Part shown: one piece after another, positions 35,501 to 48,338 of the stretch
How positions within the stretch are numbered: position 1 is the first letter of the stretch
Layout: each line of letters starts with the position of its first letter
Assembly (NCBI GenBank): GCA_013398955.1
Contig: VWPU01002083.1
Span: 558,001-622,000 of the forward strand
Length of the DNA stretch: 64,000 nucleotides
Reading direction: 5' to 3'
Source: Callaeas wilsoni
Lineage: Eukaryota; Chordata; Aves; Passeriformes; Callaeidae
Made by a program: the position numbers and the translations under genes
Notes under the pieces: generated by a model
The model's database searches: none
The model's input: only the letters and a program-made list of their open reading frames with translations
What the model was told of the DNA's origin: nothing

Positions 35501-37164
35501 TGTTCCAGAGGGAGTTGGTGACACGGCTGCACCCTCGCCCCCTTCTCCCTTAGGAAAATATGGCCCTGAGGGCAGAGTGGAGAGGGACGATCAAAGGGAA
35601 GTGCAGTTTGGCTGCTGCCAGCAGCAGAAAGGCCAACCCGTCATTAGCGGGGAGCAGCGCTGTTAGAGGTGAGTGTGAATGAAGGGAAGCACACTGGGGA
35701 TCTCCGGCAGACACAGGGATTGCGCCTCTGCCACTGCGTAGGAGTGGTTTGGGCTTGGGAGGGGACCTTGTTTCTTCCCACTCCTTTGGCAAGGCAAAAC
35801 CCAGGTGTGTCCCTGGGAATCCCTAGGGTTTTAACTCACTTAGGAGTGATAATGAGCGGATGGTGGTTTTCACCTGCACGGCTCATAGGTAACTCTTGAA
35901 CTTCGAACTGCATTTCGCCTCTACAAAGCCCCTCACTCCTTCTCCTTATGTCTCCTTCCCCAGAACAAAAAAAGCAAATGTCCTCTTCAAGAGCTTCTGT
36001 CATATTCTTTTTTCCCCTCTGGCTTTGGAGTATAGGGAGGGAGGAGGGCAAAAGGGCAAACTTCCTCGAAGTCTTAAAGCAGAGCTAGGAAAGTAAAATG
36101 ATTCTCCAAAAAAATGCATGTAGCAGTGCTGGAGCAGGAGCAGGCTGGGCAAGTTCTGCACTTTCTCGTCTGAGTAAGTGTGGCTGCCTTGGGACAGGGT
36201 CCAGCTGATTGTCAGCTTGCAGGAGTTTTGGAGGGTGAGCAAATAGCCTTGGTGAGACACCACTGGAGGGTGTTGGTAAAAGCACATTTTTCATCTGGCT
36301 TTTTAAGACAAACTGAATGAAGATTTATCTGTTAAAGAGCTTGCCTGCATGAACTTGAAGCCTAAACTTCAACACATTCACATCACCTGTTCTCCTACTG
36401 CAGAGCTGGCAACTTACAAGTTTCCAGCACAGATTTGTGCTGTCAGTCCCAAGTATCAGACACAGAGAGCCCACAGGGAGCCAAAGTGAAGCTGTGGAGC
36501 AAACAAGGATAGTTTAATTAGTGCTGCTGCAGCCCACCGGGATGGGGAAGGCTGGATGGAGGTGGAGAGGGTGCAGGGAGGAGATTCACCTTCACCCAGG
36601 GGATGAATCTGCCCCTGGGACAGACCTATTGATTGTGGACAGACTTTGAAAATGAAATTGTTGGGTAAAGACCATGCCTAGCCCCGAGTGGCCCTACTGT
36701 TCTCTAGAAAAGGGACACAGTGCAGTGCCCACTGCCAAGACCAACTGATCCAGGAGCAGACAACCCCCTGCTATCCCTTCTAACAGTCTGTGTCATGCAT
36801 TTCCCAGGAGGAAATCCAGTTTTTCTGGGTGCAGCTGAGCAGGACACTGGGCCAGGGTTTCTCTGCTACTCTTTTGGGTAGCCCAGAATTCCTGTTGCTT
36901 CCAGCCTGGAGCCAGTCTTGTATGGGAACACAAGGAGTGGAGTTGAATAATGACCTTTTGGGAAGCCTTCTGGTGTCTCTAGCAATCCAGACCACAGACA
37001 GGAACAGCCAGGCTTTTGCTTTGCAAAAATTCATCATCTGCCCATTAGCATTTTAGCCATCCCTTGGGTTGTCTTACTTTTATCCACCCTCTACACAGGA
37101 AACTATAATTTTTGATTTTTGAACCCTCAGACTGGAAGCTACAAACAGGGAATTTCCAAGGAAG
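32536..37164. other. Unassigned non-coding DNA
   Basis: No gene is recognised over 4.6 kb. AT-rich TTAATTA-type words occur at 32795-32810 and 33183-33224. Opposing frames at 33734-34054 (plus, 106 codons) and 34420-34007 (minus, 137 codons) have no domain I know. GC-richer DNA lies at 35.5-36.1 kb. Old unrecognised repeats are likely. Confidence 0.4.
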
Positions 37165-37260
37165 CAAGTGGTTATTAATAATAAATAAAAACAACCTCTT
37201 ACATGTATGGAGCACCTCTCATAGAAAGAAACAGATCCCAAGGTGTTATACAGACATGTT
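37165..37260 (-). mobile_element. Possible old SINE 3' end, minus strand
   Basis: A (taa)-rich start at 37174-37193 is followed by 'tggagcacctctcatagaaag' and 'agatcccaaggtgttataca'. This order resembles the reverse complement of an old SINE/LINE2-type tail ('TGTAAAGCGCTTTGGGATC-...-AAAGGTGC-TATAATAATTATTA'). The match is weak. Confidence 0.3.
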
Positions 37261-38284
37261 TCTGCTTTTAGGAATCACTCTGATATGGATTTACAGCACA
37301 GGGACATTTTATGCTCTACCAAAGAAAAATCACATTACCCATCACTGAAAGCAGCTGTCTCAGGGGCTGAATGAAACTGATATTTTCCAGAATTAGCAGC
37401 TAATAGTGATTATGACTCGTTTTGCATATTTTTATGAATATGCTTCAATCTCGCCTAATACTTGAAGAGTCTGGTTTTCTGTTTGCCATGATGAGCTCTA
37501 TGTGTGAAACTTGGTTTGAGCCCAGATTCCACTTTTATTAAAGCACTCCAACAGGCACAACCTTTTAGCCTTCCCTGGTGAGAACAATATTTGCTTTCTG
37601 ATAGGCTGGATTTCCATACCTTTTCTTTCTGTGTGCGCACGTGTGTCATGATGAGAAGTTTTAAAACAAACGGAATTATCTCCAGCTGCTAAGTTCTGAC
37701 ATGCACTTTAAACAAGTAAACCCAGGGATGTGGCAGACTGTGAAGGAAGGGAGAGCAAAACTGGCTTACGTGTTGCACTGATCACAGAATTATCATCTGC
37801 TATCACACGGTTTACCATTAGACCCAGCTGCTGCCAACCTGACCGGTGCATTTCTTCAAGCTAAGCTAACAAAGCACTTATTTGTTATCCAGGGAACTAC
37901 CTCTAATAGACTTCCAGTGAAATAATATTTGCTTTCCAACCCTACTTTGAATCCCACTCACTTTGTTAAAAAGATTGCCTCTGGCTGTCTCCGCTGGTCT
38001 AATCTAATAGTTTCTAGTTTGTACAAGCAAAGCGCTTTCAGCCAACTATATAAATAACTTAAAGAGAAGAAGACACTTTTACAGCGCTCTGTGCCGGGTG
38101 CTATAGAACATGACAGATTAGTAAATGACGCCTCAGTGGAGCTCATCTGGGAACCTCTGTCAGTTGAATATGAGCAATTACAATATTGTATTTGGGCTGA
38201 AAGGGTTGTCTGTCTTCTTACAAAAAGGCTAACAAGAAAAATAATTCCTGTCTTGCTTCTCCTGTGCATGAAACTGATCTAAGT
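37261..38284. other. Unassigned non-coding DNA
   Basis: No gene is recognised. 'ttttacagcgctctgtgcc' at 38078-38096 could be another old repeat scrap. The 103-codon minus frame at 38269-37958 has no domain. Confidence 0.4.
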
Positions 38285-38590
38285 GGCTCTCGCCCCTTTT
38301 CCCTTCCCTCCCATTGCCGGCGCAGCAGCAGGAGGGGAGTGGGGGGGAGAGGCGAGCGAGGAGAGAAAAGAGAGTTATTTTCTTTCTGTTTTCACTTTTG
38401 GTTTGAATTGAGAATGAAGAAAGAATAATATTAGGAGACGGGGCTCCCTGAGGTTTGAGAGGCGACGTTATATCGTTATATCAAAGGGCACTCCCTGCCT
38501 CCCGCCCCTGCCCCGGCAGCCCCGAGTGCAGCCTAAAGAGCGAGCGCCCCGAGCCCCTCGGAGCTGCTCCATTTATCCCAGCTCACCTGC
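38285..38590. promoter_or_regulatory. CpG-rich patch, candidate promoter or enhancer
   Basis: About 17 CpG dinucleotides fall in roughly 300 bp, while the flanks are almost CpG-free; an unmethylated state is therefore plausible. The patch has a G-rich run (38335-38350), two direct copies of cgttatat (38466-38473 and 38474-38481), a TCF/LEF-like atcaaagg (38480-38487), and an E-box within 'cagctcacctgc' (38579-38590). On the minus strand that last string reads CAG|GTGAGC, a good splice-donor match. There is no TATA box and no adjacent coding frame. It could be a distal CpG-rich enhancer, or the start of a non-coding or unrecognised transcript. Confidence 0.35.
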
Positions 38591-40059
38591 TAAGATCACC
38601 AAGGGCCTAGAGTTTCAAAGAGTTGCCCAAGGTTTACCCGTGCTATTCCCACTGCTGAATGTTTTTTAAATAGAAGAGCTGAGGCTGAGCACCATGCAAC
38701 AGAGAATTCACCATCCACGCTGTGATTTCCAAAGGAAAAATTTTCACATCCCGTTGAAACCTCCTTGAGGCTCTTTTGAAATTGCCTGTAGGACTAGAGG
38801 GTCAATACCACATGGGCTCCTGTAGGATCAGTGAGGGTACCTCAAGGAATCTGTCTTTGTGATCATTTGATGAAGGATTTTGCAAACACCTACAGCCAAA
38901 GCATTTTTCCTTTTTTTGGGTTTGGTTGGTTTTTTTTCCCCTGGAGAACCACTCCAATACCAGGAATTTCTTTTGTTTACATCTGTTTTTTTCTCACCAC
39001 AGCCTGTTACTGTGCCTCTTTCCATGCCCCTGAGTAACTGCATGCAACTGCAAGCCCATGAATGTGCACCAGCAGAAAATTGTGCTCTTATTAAATTAAG
39101 TACTAGTGCTACAGAGAGGAAAACAGTGTTATTCCACCTCTATTCTGCTGTTAAAGCACTGTGCCATGTGCTGGGCCACTCTGAGGCTGACTATAGGCAC
39201 AGATACATAAGCTGTATCTGCAGGTATATGGGGAGGTTTGGAACAGGATGAAGCTACAGAGGTCTGAGCATTAAGCTGCTCACTCCTGTGTCAAACAGGT
39301 CCTGGTATTCTTGGCATGGAAATTGCTTTCTGAAGTCCAGTAGCTTCTCTGGAAGGAAACAGAGACATGATGAGTAGCGACCAAGAAACTGCCATTCACT
39401 GAGAGCAAGTCATGATCCCTGGGAGGAGAAAATAGGGCCAAAACAGCACATTTCACTTGGGATAATGCCAGGAATAATATAATCTAAAACCTGGACAAAG
39501 CCCCATATAGAACAAAACTAATCCAAGCCATTGAGATCTGAAATCTGCCTTTGGTTATGCCCATGCTGCTAGACCTGATGGCAGTGCTGACTGTGTGCTG
39601 GCAGCACCGGGCAGAATGTGACCCACAGATTTCCCCACCCTAGGGAGCCATGCTGTACCAATGCTGAAAATACCTCTGAAACCAGGGATATGAAACTGAG
39701 ATCATCTCCAGCAAATCAACCCGTTTTCATCCTGAAATGCATATGATGCCACAGGTCCCATTCATGGCTCATGGACTCACTGCAAACCCTGGGAGATGAG
39801 AGGTGCAGCGATCACCTCCTGATGCTTAGGAGATGTCTAACAGGATTTTGGTATCTGATTTCCTCCTCATTTTGCTTTGTTTGATCCCAGCTGATTTAAT
39901 CACAGATTATCTTTTGCCAGATAGGAAGTACCTGCGCAACGAAACAACAGTACTGAGTGCAACGTTACCTCCCAAAAAATACAGCCTCAATGGAAAATTA
40001 GAGAATATGACAGGAGAGATGGATGGAATGAATTGACCAGCAGTTCTGAATCAAAGGGC
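38591..40059. other. Unassigned non-coding DNA
   Basis: No gene is recognised. The 123-codon plus frame at 38880-39251 and its neighbours in other frames show no domain. Confidence 0.4.
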
Positions 40060-40200
40060 CTGGGCTGCAGCCACAGACTGGGCCACCAAGTCCGTGTTTG
40101 ATCTTGGCCATGATCTTTCATCTCTCTTTGGTCCCTTTAAACTGTGAACTCCACGGGACAGGGCTTGTCACTCTGGCTGTGTAGTATGCAGAACACGGAA
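40060..40200 (+). mobile_element. Old tRNA-SINE relic (MIR-like)
   Basis: 'tttgatcttggccatgatc', 'ttcatctctctttggtccc', 'aaactgtgaactccacggg', 'acagggcttgtcactctggc' and 'tgtgtagtatgcagaacacg' occur in the same order as the amniote SINE body and tail: GATCTTGGGCAA, TCTCTGTGCCTC, TGTAAACTCTTTGGGGCAGGGACTGTC and TGTACAGTGCCTAGCACA. It is colinear over about 140 bp on the plus strand. Confidence 0.55.
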
Positions 40201-42029
40201 AGGTATTTTTTCTTAGATTGCATCTGGCTTTGCATTTAAAAATAGGAGTGCAACCTTTTCCTTTTACATGAAAAAGTACAAAATAATTTTCAGAACACAG
40301 CCACTCACATCTTCAGTTCTAAAAACCAGATCTGGTAAGTCTTTATGTTTTCAAAATGCTGATTTCTATATTGACTGCCTTTATTTCAGCCTTGGACATC
40401 ATATTCTCAGATGTAGGTCAATGCAGTTTTTTTAAAACTCTGAAAAGCACATTTTGTAAAGGAAACTTTGTGGGAAGTCTCCTGTTCCTGTGGGAAGCAA
40501 AAAAGGCAGAATTTGGCAGCCTTGGCAGACTTAGGATTGTGCTGAAGGGATCAATCTGTTTCAGATTGGATGCCTTAAACATTTTGCAGTTACTGGAGGG
40601 AAGCACTGGCAGCAGGATAGGAACTGCCAGGGCTAAACAAGGACAGTGCAGTGTCCAATGAGTTCATGAGTGTGCTGCCAGCAGTGCCACAAGCAAGGGC
40701 TGGGGCAGCACCTGAGTGTCATAAGCGTATTTTTCCCACGAAACCTTCCTAAAATGAATGTTTAGATCCACAAACTGCTACTGGGTTGAGCAAAGCCAGG
40801 TCTCCTACTTATTATGCAGGAATTATCTTGTAGCTGTACCTAGTCAAGGCCATCCACCTGCCTGCCCAATGCTCAGCCCGTGCACCTCACCTTGGAGGAC
40901 CAGCCATGGAGCAATTCAGCCTCCAAGACCTGCATTTCTCAAACTCAGGGTGGGATGAAATATATATCTTTCACATCCTTAATTGTAGAGTTGTTAACCT
41001 TGCATTTAGTGCTCGAATACTCTTGTGATGGGCACTGGAGATAAACCCCTGAGAGCCAGACACTGAAATAACATCGTGAACATTTTTTTAACCCAGAGAG
41101 CTATTATTGACAGGGTGTCAGCTGCTGATGAAGGGCCCTGAAATATTTTATGGGACGTGACAGGTAATAAAACAGATTGTTGTTTTTAATTGTTTGGCAG
41201 GTAGCAGTGAATTGTGAACAGATGTAATCTGGGTGCAGAGGAGTCTGTAGGTTTCCCTGAATTTCTTCCACATTTCACTGCCCCACGAACACTGAACATT
41301 AAAAATATTAGTCTCCTTCTTTTCACCCTGTGCCTTGCTGCTTTGGTCATATTTGAAAATTGCACAATGCAACCAAAAGTGCTCTGCAAAATGCCTGGGT
41401 CCCAATCAGCCAAGACAGGGTGGGCTGATTTCAGTACAGGGGGATATGGAACAGCCATAATTTTCCACATAAAGTTTTGCACATGATCCCATCACAGCTG
41501 ATCTGCCCCTTGCACAGATGGTGTGACTCTGCTGCACTGAGGGACACTCAAAACTGTCCTGAGACCTGTCCTCCTGAGGCTGCCCAAGCTCTGAATTACC
41601 TGCATTGCACTGCAGATACGCAGGCTCAGGGCAGGGTGACAGGAGACCTGGGGGTTTGCATCCTGCTGTGCAAAGCTTCCAGAGCTGCTCTGGGGACAGA
41701 ACTCATCCTTGGTTTCAGCCGGGTGCCCTGGCTCCTTCAGCCTCCTCCATAAGTAGCTCCTGACACTTCCCACAGCTCGAAGTGCTTTTGGGAGGCTCTG
41801 AAGAGCCTCTCTTGAAGAGACCCAGAGGGACTGTACAGGGCTTGCATTGCCTGAAATGAAAGATGCCTTATCAGGTTACACCTTTAGCTCCTGTCTGTAT
41901 AAGCATGCTGATAAGTGGTGCTTTTTCTTCCTCCATCTCCCCACTCCCTTTCTCTCTAATATAATCTTTGCCAGATCTAGTCAAAGCAGAATGGCTACAG
42001 GGGATTCATTAATCCTAGTCTGGAGCTAA

Positions 42030-42048
42030 CCACCACCACCACCACCAC
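42030..42048 (+). repeat. (CCA)n trinucleotide run
   Basis: Six tandem cca/acc units, uninterrupted. Confidence 0.9.
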
Positions 42049-45000
42049 GGAATCATAAAAATAAATATTTGAAGCACTCAGATTTATTATTCATATACTT
42101 TAAAGTCCAGTCTTTTTTTCCTGCTCTCATGGTACATTCGCCCTCCCTGTGTTGGGACCCTTCCAGTCACTCCATCCTCTCCCCCTGATGTTCTGTTAAA
42201 CAGTTATCAATTCCTGAGGGAGACTTGGGATAAAATGACACTCCTCCCATGTGCCGAGAGCTGCCAGGGTTGTGTACCCTGGCACAAGTACAACAGAAAC
42301 TAAGCCTTGGCCTCCAGCAATGTAACACCCAGATAAACAAGTCTGCCAGAAAGAGGCCGGGCTGAGGCTCCGAGCTCGCAGCACTCGGGAGAGGCTGATC
42401 CAAACACTCCGGAGCTGCAGATAGCTGCAAGACAAGGGTGTATCCAGGAAACCCAGGCTGCTCCGTGCTCTTACATCCCTCCTGGCAGCAGGCCAGCGCA
42501 TCCCCCACAGACACCGTCCCCACACCCCTCTTGCCAATCATGCGGGGCAAAAGACACCGGCAGTGCCTCCGTGCAGACCTGGGCAGGCGAATCCTTCTGC
42601 TCTGTGGTTTCAACGTATTTGGCCATGAGAACATGCTCAGTGAGGGCAGAGGGGAATCGCTGGCTCCCCCAAAGCCTTGGCTGAAGGTGCACCCATGGCT
42701 GGTTGAACCCTGAGGACAGTGGGGACAGATGCCAGCTGTGCCAAAAGTTCAGGAGCAAGATTGAAGGAACAGTAAAAAACCTGTTCTCCCCTCTACAACC
42801 TGAGATTATTTCTGCCTTCCTTAGAGCTGGGCTGCAGAAGCACCACCTGCCTCCTGCCACAAAGCCTCTCTTCTCCTCCTGGGCACTGACACCAAGAATG
42901 AAAGCCCTTCCTGCAAGGGGAGACAGTGGAAGAGATCTGGGCTGGCAGAGCATCCTCCAGAGGAGGAATGGGCTCTTTGCACACAAGTCAAGGAGACAGC
43001 CTGTCTCTGGGTCATTCGGGCACTCCCTCAGTCCCTGTCTCCTGAGTTACATACCCTAAATCAAATACTTTTTGAGAAGAATCATAATCTCTAGATGTCT
43101 GAGGACGGGACCCCTCCCTGCTTCTACCAATGAGAGCAGGCAGGCCCAGAAGAAGATGCCTCCCATCTTCTCCCTATCCTTATCTGAGCTCTTCAAGTTG
43201 TTCTCCTTTTGCTTTTCCATGGCCTTTGGAAAGACATGCAAGGATCATGTGCCCAAGGAATGAAGATCAGAAGTCCCCCAGCACTGACAGGCACTCTCCA
43301 CCCCCAGCCCTCCCCAGGCCAGCAGCTGCCCACCAGGGGTGTTTAGCTTGCCCGGGGAGGGGAGGCTGGGCGGGGCTGCACCATAATCCCACCTGCCACC
43401 TGCACAGAGCAGCCACTGCAGCTCCAGCCACAGAGCTGCTGGCACGTCCCACACAGCCCAGGTGTGGCTGCTGCTGTCCACTGTGGCTTATATTTCATTA
43501 GGGTTTGGATGGATTAGAGGCCAACGAGGACAGGCTGCTCTAGGCAGCCTCTCCTGCCTTTCATGTGCTAAAAGGAGCTGCAGACAGCCAGGACATGCCA
43601 TGAGCTTCAGCAGTGCCATCACCCACCCTCTCCCACCCAGCACACCGACTGCGGGAAGCAGTGGAGACCCTGGAGGGTGGTTCCATTAGTATCAAGGCAC
43701 TTTTTCATACTGGGGTTATCCTCTCCTTCCATCAGATCTGACCTGCTTTTTGGAAAGCCACGAGCAGCAGTGAGCTTGCAAGGCTCAGTGTGTAGATAAC
43801 CTCTGACTGAGGAGTGTACAGAGCAGAGATGTTTGTTAGCTAAACTGGACTGCCTTCAGTGGGGAGAGAAAGGGCACCCAATTAAAAATAATCAGTTTAG
43901 CAGCATATGCACAAAACCAGCAAAGACCAATCCTGTTTGCAGTGGAGGCTGGCAATCTTAACATGCTGAGAAATATGGGCCACAGGGTGCCCATCACAGA
44001 TGTTCAAGGAATCATCTTGCAGAAGTGTGAAGGAACTCTGCTCATAGACCCTGTTACAGAGAACCACATTTTCCTTCTGAAGGCCGTCACCAATAGCAGG
44101 TAACAAAACCACCAAGCCAGTTTTTCTGTGGAGATTTTCTTTCTGTCTTCAAACTGGAGAGGGTGCCTAAGTTGAGAAGGGCATTTAAATCAGAAAGAAT
44201 GTACACACCAGCTTGACTTCATTTGAGGGGATTTTAAACTGATGAATGACTCAGAAAAAAAGTTTCTGCAAACCTAGACTCTGATTTCATCAGCTGAGGG
44301 ACAAAACCCTGTCAGCTCTGCTGCAGACTCTGGCTGGAGCAGTCACATGCTGCAGATATGAGAGGGAGGCGAGCTGCCGTGAAACTGAGGGATAATTGGT
44401 ACCTAATAAGTTTAAGTGCTATCAGTGGTATTGTTAAATATAGTTAAATGCAGTTTATCCACCTCTAATTCAGTATTGATCCACTTCTACTGTACACCAA
44501 GGAGGCCAAGTGTGCTTGATTTTCAGTGCATCACTTCAGCATCCCTGACTGCCCTGGAACCTGTGGGACCTTTTGGAAACTGTGGTTGACCTCAGCAATT
44601 CCCACTCAAGATTATCTTAATGCAAGTCCAGTGATAATTGCAGTTTCATAAGTAAAGCTCCAGCTCCTTGAGTCATTAAAGCCTGTGAAGAACTCTTTTT
44701 CTCCTTGTTTCTTTAAACATTTATAACCTTCATCACGACACTGAAAAGGGGGCAAAAATCTGAGATCTAGAATCTCAGAACCTAAAAGTCGAATTTAAAA
44801 AATCTTTGACAATTATCATTCTCTAAACCCACGTGCTTGCAGTGAAACCCATTGCCTTTTCGCAGCCTGACTCAGGCTGCCCAATTGCCTGGAGCTGGTC
44901 GTTCTCCTTCCTGCTCCCTTCTCAGTGCTCCCGTCGGCTCCTGGATGCGGAGTGGAGAAGATGTGTGGAAGGGGAGACAGGGGTGCAGAGGCTGAGCTGC

Positions 45001-48000
45001 ACTGCTCCCAGCCCTGCCTGCAGCCCTGGATCAGGCAGGTTAAAGCTGGACCAGGCAGTGCAGGTGATTGCTCACTGCAGATGGTTTGCATTCCCCACTG
45101 CCACGACTCTCTCGGTGAGCCTCAGGAGCAGAGAAGAGTCGGCTGCATGTTAGCAGTGCACGGAGATGTCCCCTGTGCACTTTGAAGCATCAGCCCTGCT
45201 AACCCCTCCAGTGCAGACTGCTGGGGACGTGTCAGACTGCTCCTGATGCAGAGATCTCACAGGACAGCATCATGGGCATGGCTTCATCATACCCGTGCAC
45301 CTTCCTGGCTTCCCTTTGGAAGCCATGTACCAAACCAGGGCAGAGGGAGAGCAGCAAATGTGCAAGGGATGCCTCCTGCAGCTTGCCAAGCCCCCTCCTC
45401 TCCCCGCTGGCTCCCACTCCCAGCACCTTGCAGGATCAGGCCCTTTCTTATGAACTGTCAAGTCATTATCGTCTTTCCCTGTTTGGCATTTAACGTCTCT
45501 TGGCAAAAGATTAATGAATTGACTGGCTTTCAACAGGTTTTATGAAGCAAGACAAGAGCATGCCAGCACAGACAGAATATTAAAGGGAACGGGCAGGGAA
45601 GCCTCTCCTGCCTGGTGTGTGTCTGTGCAGCCTGTGCCTGTGTGCAGGCACGAAGGGCTCCCAGGGAACTGTTGGCTCCGAGCACCAAGCAAGGGGGAAA
45701 ATTGCCATAAAAGCAACATGTGGCCTTTAGCTTACTGCTTTACCTCAAATGAACCTTCATTAAAACTGCTCCCAGACTTCTGATTTCACACTAAACCCCC
45801 CACACACACCATGAAGATGATTGTTGTATATATTCACACGATGGAAACATATGATTTAGGGATTGGGGGATTTAAAGCACTGTTTATATCTCTGTGGCTA
45901 TTTCACACCGGTGTAAGTGCCCTCCCAGCCATGCTGGCAGTGTTTGGGTGCACAGGATCACTCTGTCACCTGCTGCAGAGGGCAGAGCTGTCCGCACAGG
46001 TGAGGGGGGAGAGAGGAGTGAGAGGTGCCTGCATGATTCATACAGGGATCACTCAGCCAAAGGGTTCTGGTCTCTTCAAAAAACCTCTGGAGCAGAGACC
46101 TCCCCAAAACAGATTTCACGCCATGTAACATGTCCTTCAATTTTTTTTTATCGTTTTTAGAATATATGGATTGACTGTTGATTTAGGTCTTTAAAACAAA
46201 TGAACCATTTTATTCAAGTAATATCTGTGTTAGCAGTGACTGAAACTATTGCAGTGATTATTTGCACATGAGAGTAAAGTAATGGAATTTCAGGCCTGAT
46301 GAGATTGAGCCAAAATTCTCCTAAGTACTAGAGAAATTTCAGTCCTGGACCTACTTTGAACTCCATGACTCACATCCCAGACCTAGATTTTTAATCTTCT
46401 GTAGTAATTGAAAATATGTGGCACAGAATATCTGTTTCAGGAAAGTTAAAAGACAGAAAGCCACAGCTCATTGTTCTGATGCTGGAAGGAAGGAATTTCT
46501 GTTTGCCATGGATGTGATGCTAAATAAATCAGCATCGCACAGGTCTAGATTTATTAAGAATATCAGGGTCATGTGATGGTTTATCAATTGTTTCCTCTCC
46601 CCATATAACACTGCATGGTTATTGTTTGACTAGAAGTTAATAGTGCTGATCTCCAGCTGGAGTTTGATGGACTAGATCCATGGAAAACTAAGAATGAGAC
46701 AATACAGTATCTCCAAAGCCATGCAGGATTCGTAAACCTCTCTAGATTCTTGGCCTAGACCTGAAGCACATGCTCAAAGTAAGCAAGAAAAGCAGTTCAC
46801 AGGCAGGAGCTCCTTTGGAAAGCACCTGGGAGAGCCCACAGATCAGAAAAGGCAGCATGCACTGCTCTCAGAGGGGTACCAGAAGGTAGGGACTGTGGTG
46901 GCACTCGAAATGGCCCATGTGAGTGATCTGTGGAATGCCAGGACGGTGTGCTGGGGGTTCCTGGGGTGACACACAGCCCTGCTCCTCTCTCACCAGTTGC
47001 CCCAGGGCTGGCTGCTGGTGGCCGAGCAGCGCTGCCCTTCTCCAGCTGCAGCACAGGCAGAGCCTTTGCAGCCACACGGGCATCTGTGAACTTCGACTTA
47101 GCGTCAGGGCTCCTCTGCAGCACAGGCAGGCGAGAGAGAAACGCCAGAGATCTCATGCCATGTGCTTCCTTAACAGCCCATGTGGAGATTTATGGCACAT
47201 GGCACGTTAAGCAGGCAAACGTTTCTGCTCACGTTTACTGCACAGGGAAGTTATCCCACACTGCCACTCCTGCCAGCAGCACAGATAACTGGAAGACTGG
47301 AGAAGGTCCTTTTCTGGTGACAACACCCTGTGGTAAAATTAGAGGCATCCTATTTCTTTTGGTATTAATAAAAAGATATGCCACTGTGGGTTGGAGCCTG
47401 ACTTGCAGGAGTTGTTCCTCTCTGGCTGTGCTCCTGAGACAGCTGTGGGGCACTGAAACACAGGGAGCACTGGGGATCCTCCTTGGTAATTTTACAAGGG
47501 ATAGTTTTACAACCATGTAGAAGCTAAAAGACATTTTTCCCTCCACATGGGCTGGAATGAGGCAGTGTCGTCATGTGAGGGTCCCTCCCTTTCAGCAGAC
47601 AGGTACGGGAATGCAGGCTGCCACAGGGATATTCAAATGATACAGGCACACACAAACCATTATGTTCCCTTGCACAGAGTTCATCTGACAGTCATTTTGC
47701 AAGGATCTCTTTGATACGACATCGTGACCAGCGTGTTCTAACTAGAACGGTGACATGGCTCCACACCTTGAACCACCCACATGTGTATCAAAACAGCCTC
47801 AGCAGATGCGAGATCCCTGTAGAGGCAGGAGTTTCCCAGGAGAAAAAAAAAAAGAAACCTGACTGAACCTAGTTAGGGAGCTTGCAACACTCTTTTCCAT
47901 TGTAGCTTTGATATTTTCTGCCATTACTGCTGTGGCCATGAAGTGAGGGCTTTACAGGCACAGGAATAATGAACACAGGACACCCCAGGCAGGGATTGTG

Positions 48001-48305
48001 AGAAACTCCCGCCTACAAGAAGAAGAAATGACACCAGTTACAGCTTCTGTAATGTCCCATTTTCCCAGGGACCAATTCTTCACACAGACCCTAAACCTGT
48101 AATTTTTACATAGATGCATTTAAGGCTGCATTAGTGCAGTCTTCATGCTGTTTTCATGCTGACAGCAGCACCGGGGTACACATACCTACAGAGAGACTTT
48201 TGAGAACTGGAATTAGGCTTTTGTCTTCTAGAGTTCCGAGTTCAGAGAGCTTTTCATGCTCAGAAATAGGAGACACTCACAATGCAGATTTAATTGCAGC
48301 TTGGG

Positions 48306-48338
48306 GTTTATTTATTTATTTATTTATTTATTTATTTT
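48306..48338 (+). repeat. (TTTA)n tetranucleotide microsatellite
   Basis: About eight tandem ttta units. Their translation (FIYL repeats) lengthens an otherwise meaningless plus-strand open frame. Confidence 0.95.

Noticed and set aside
42471..42986. 171-codon minus-strand frame
   Set aside because: Overlapped by frames of 90-155 codons in other phases; typical of GC-rich non-coding DNA.
46930..47520. 196-codon plus-strand frame
   Set aside because: Starts at GTG, overlaps minus-strand frames of 100-119 codons, no domain, and no splice or promoter support.
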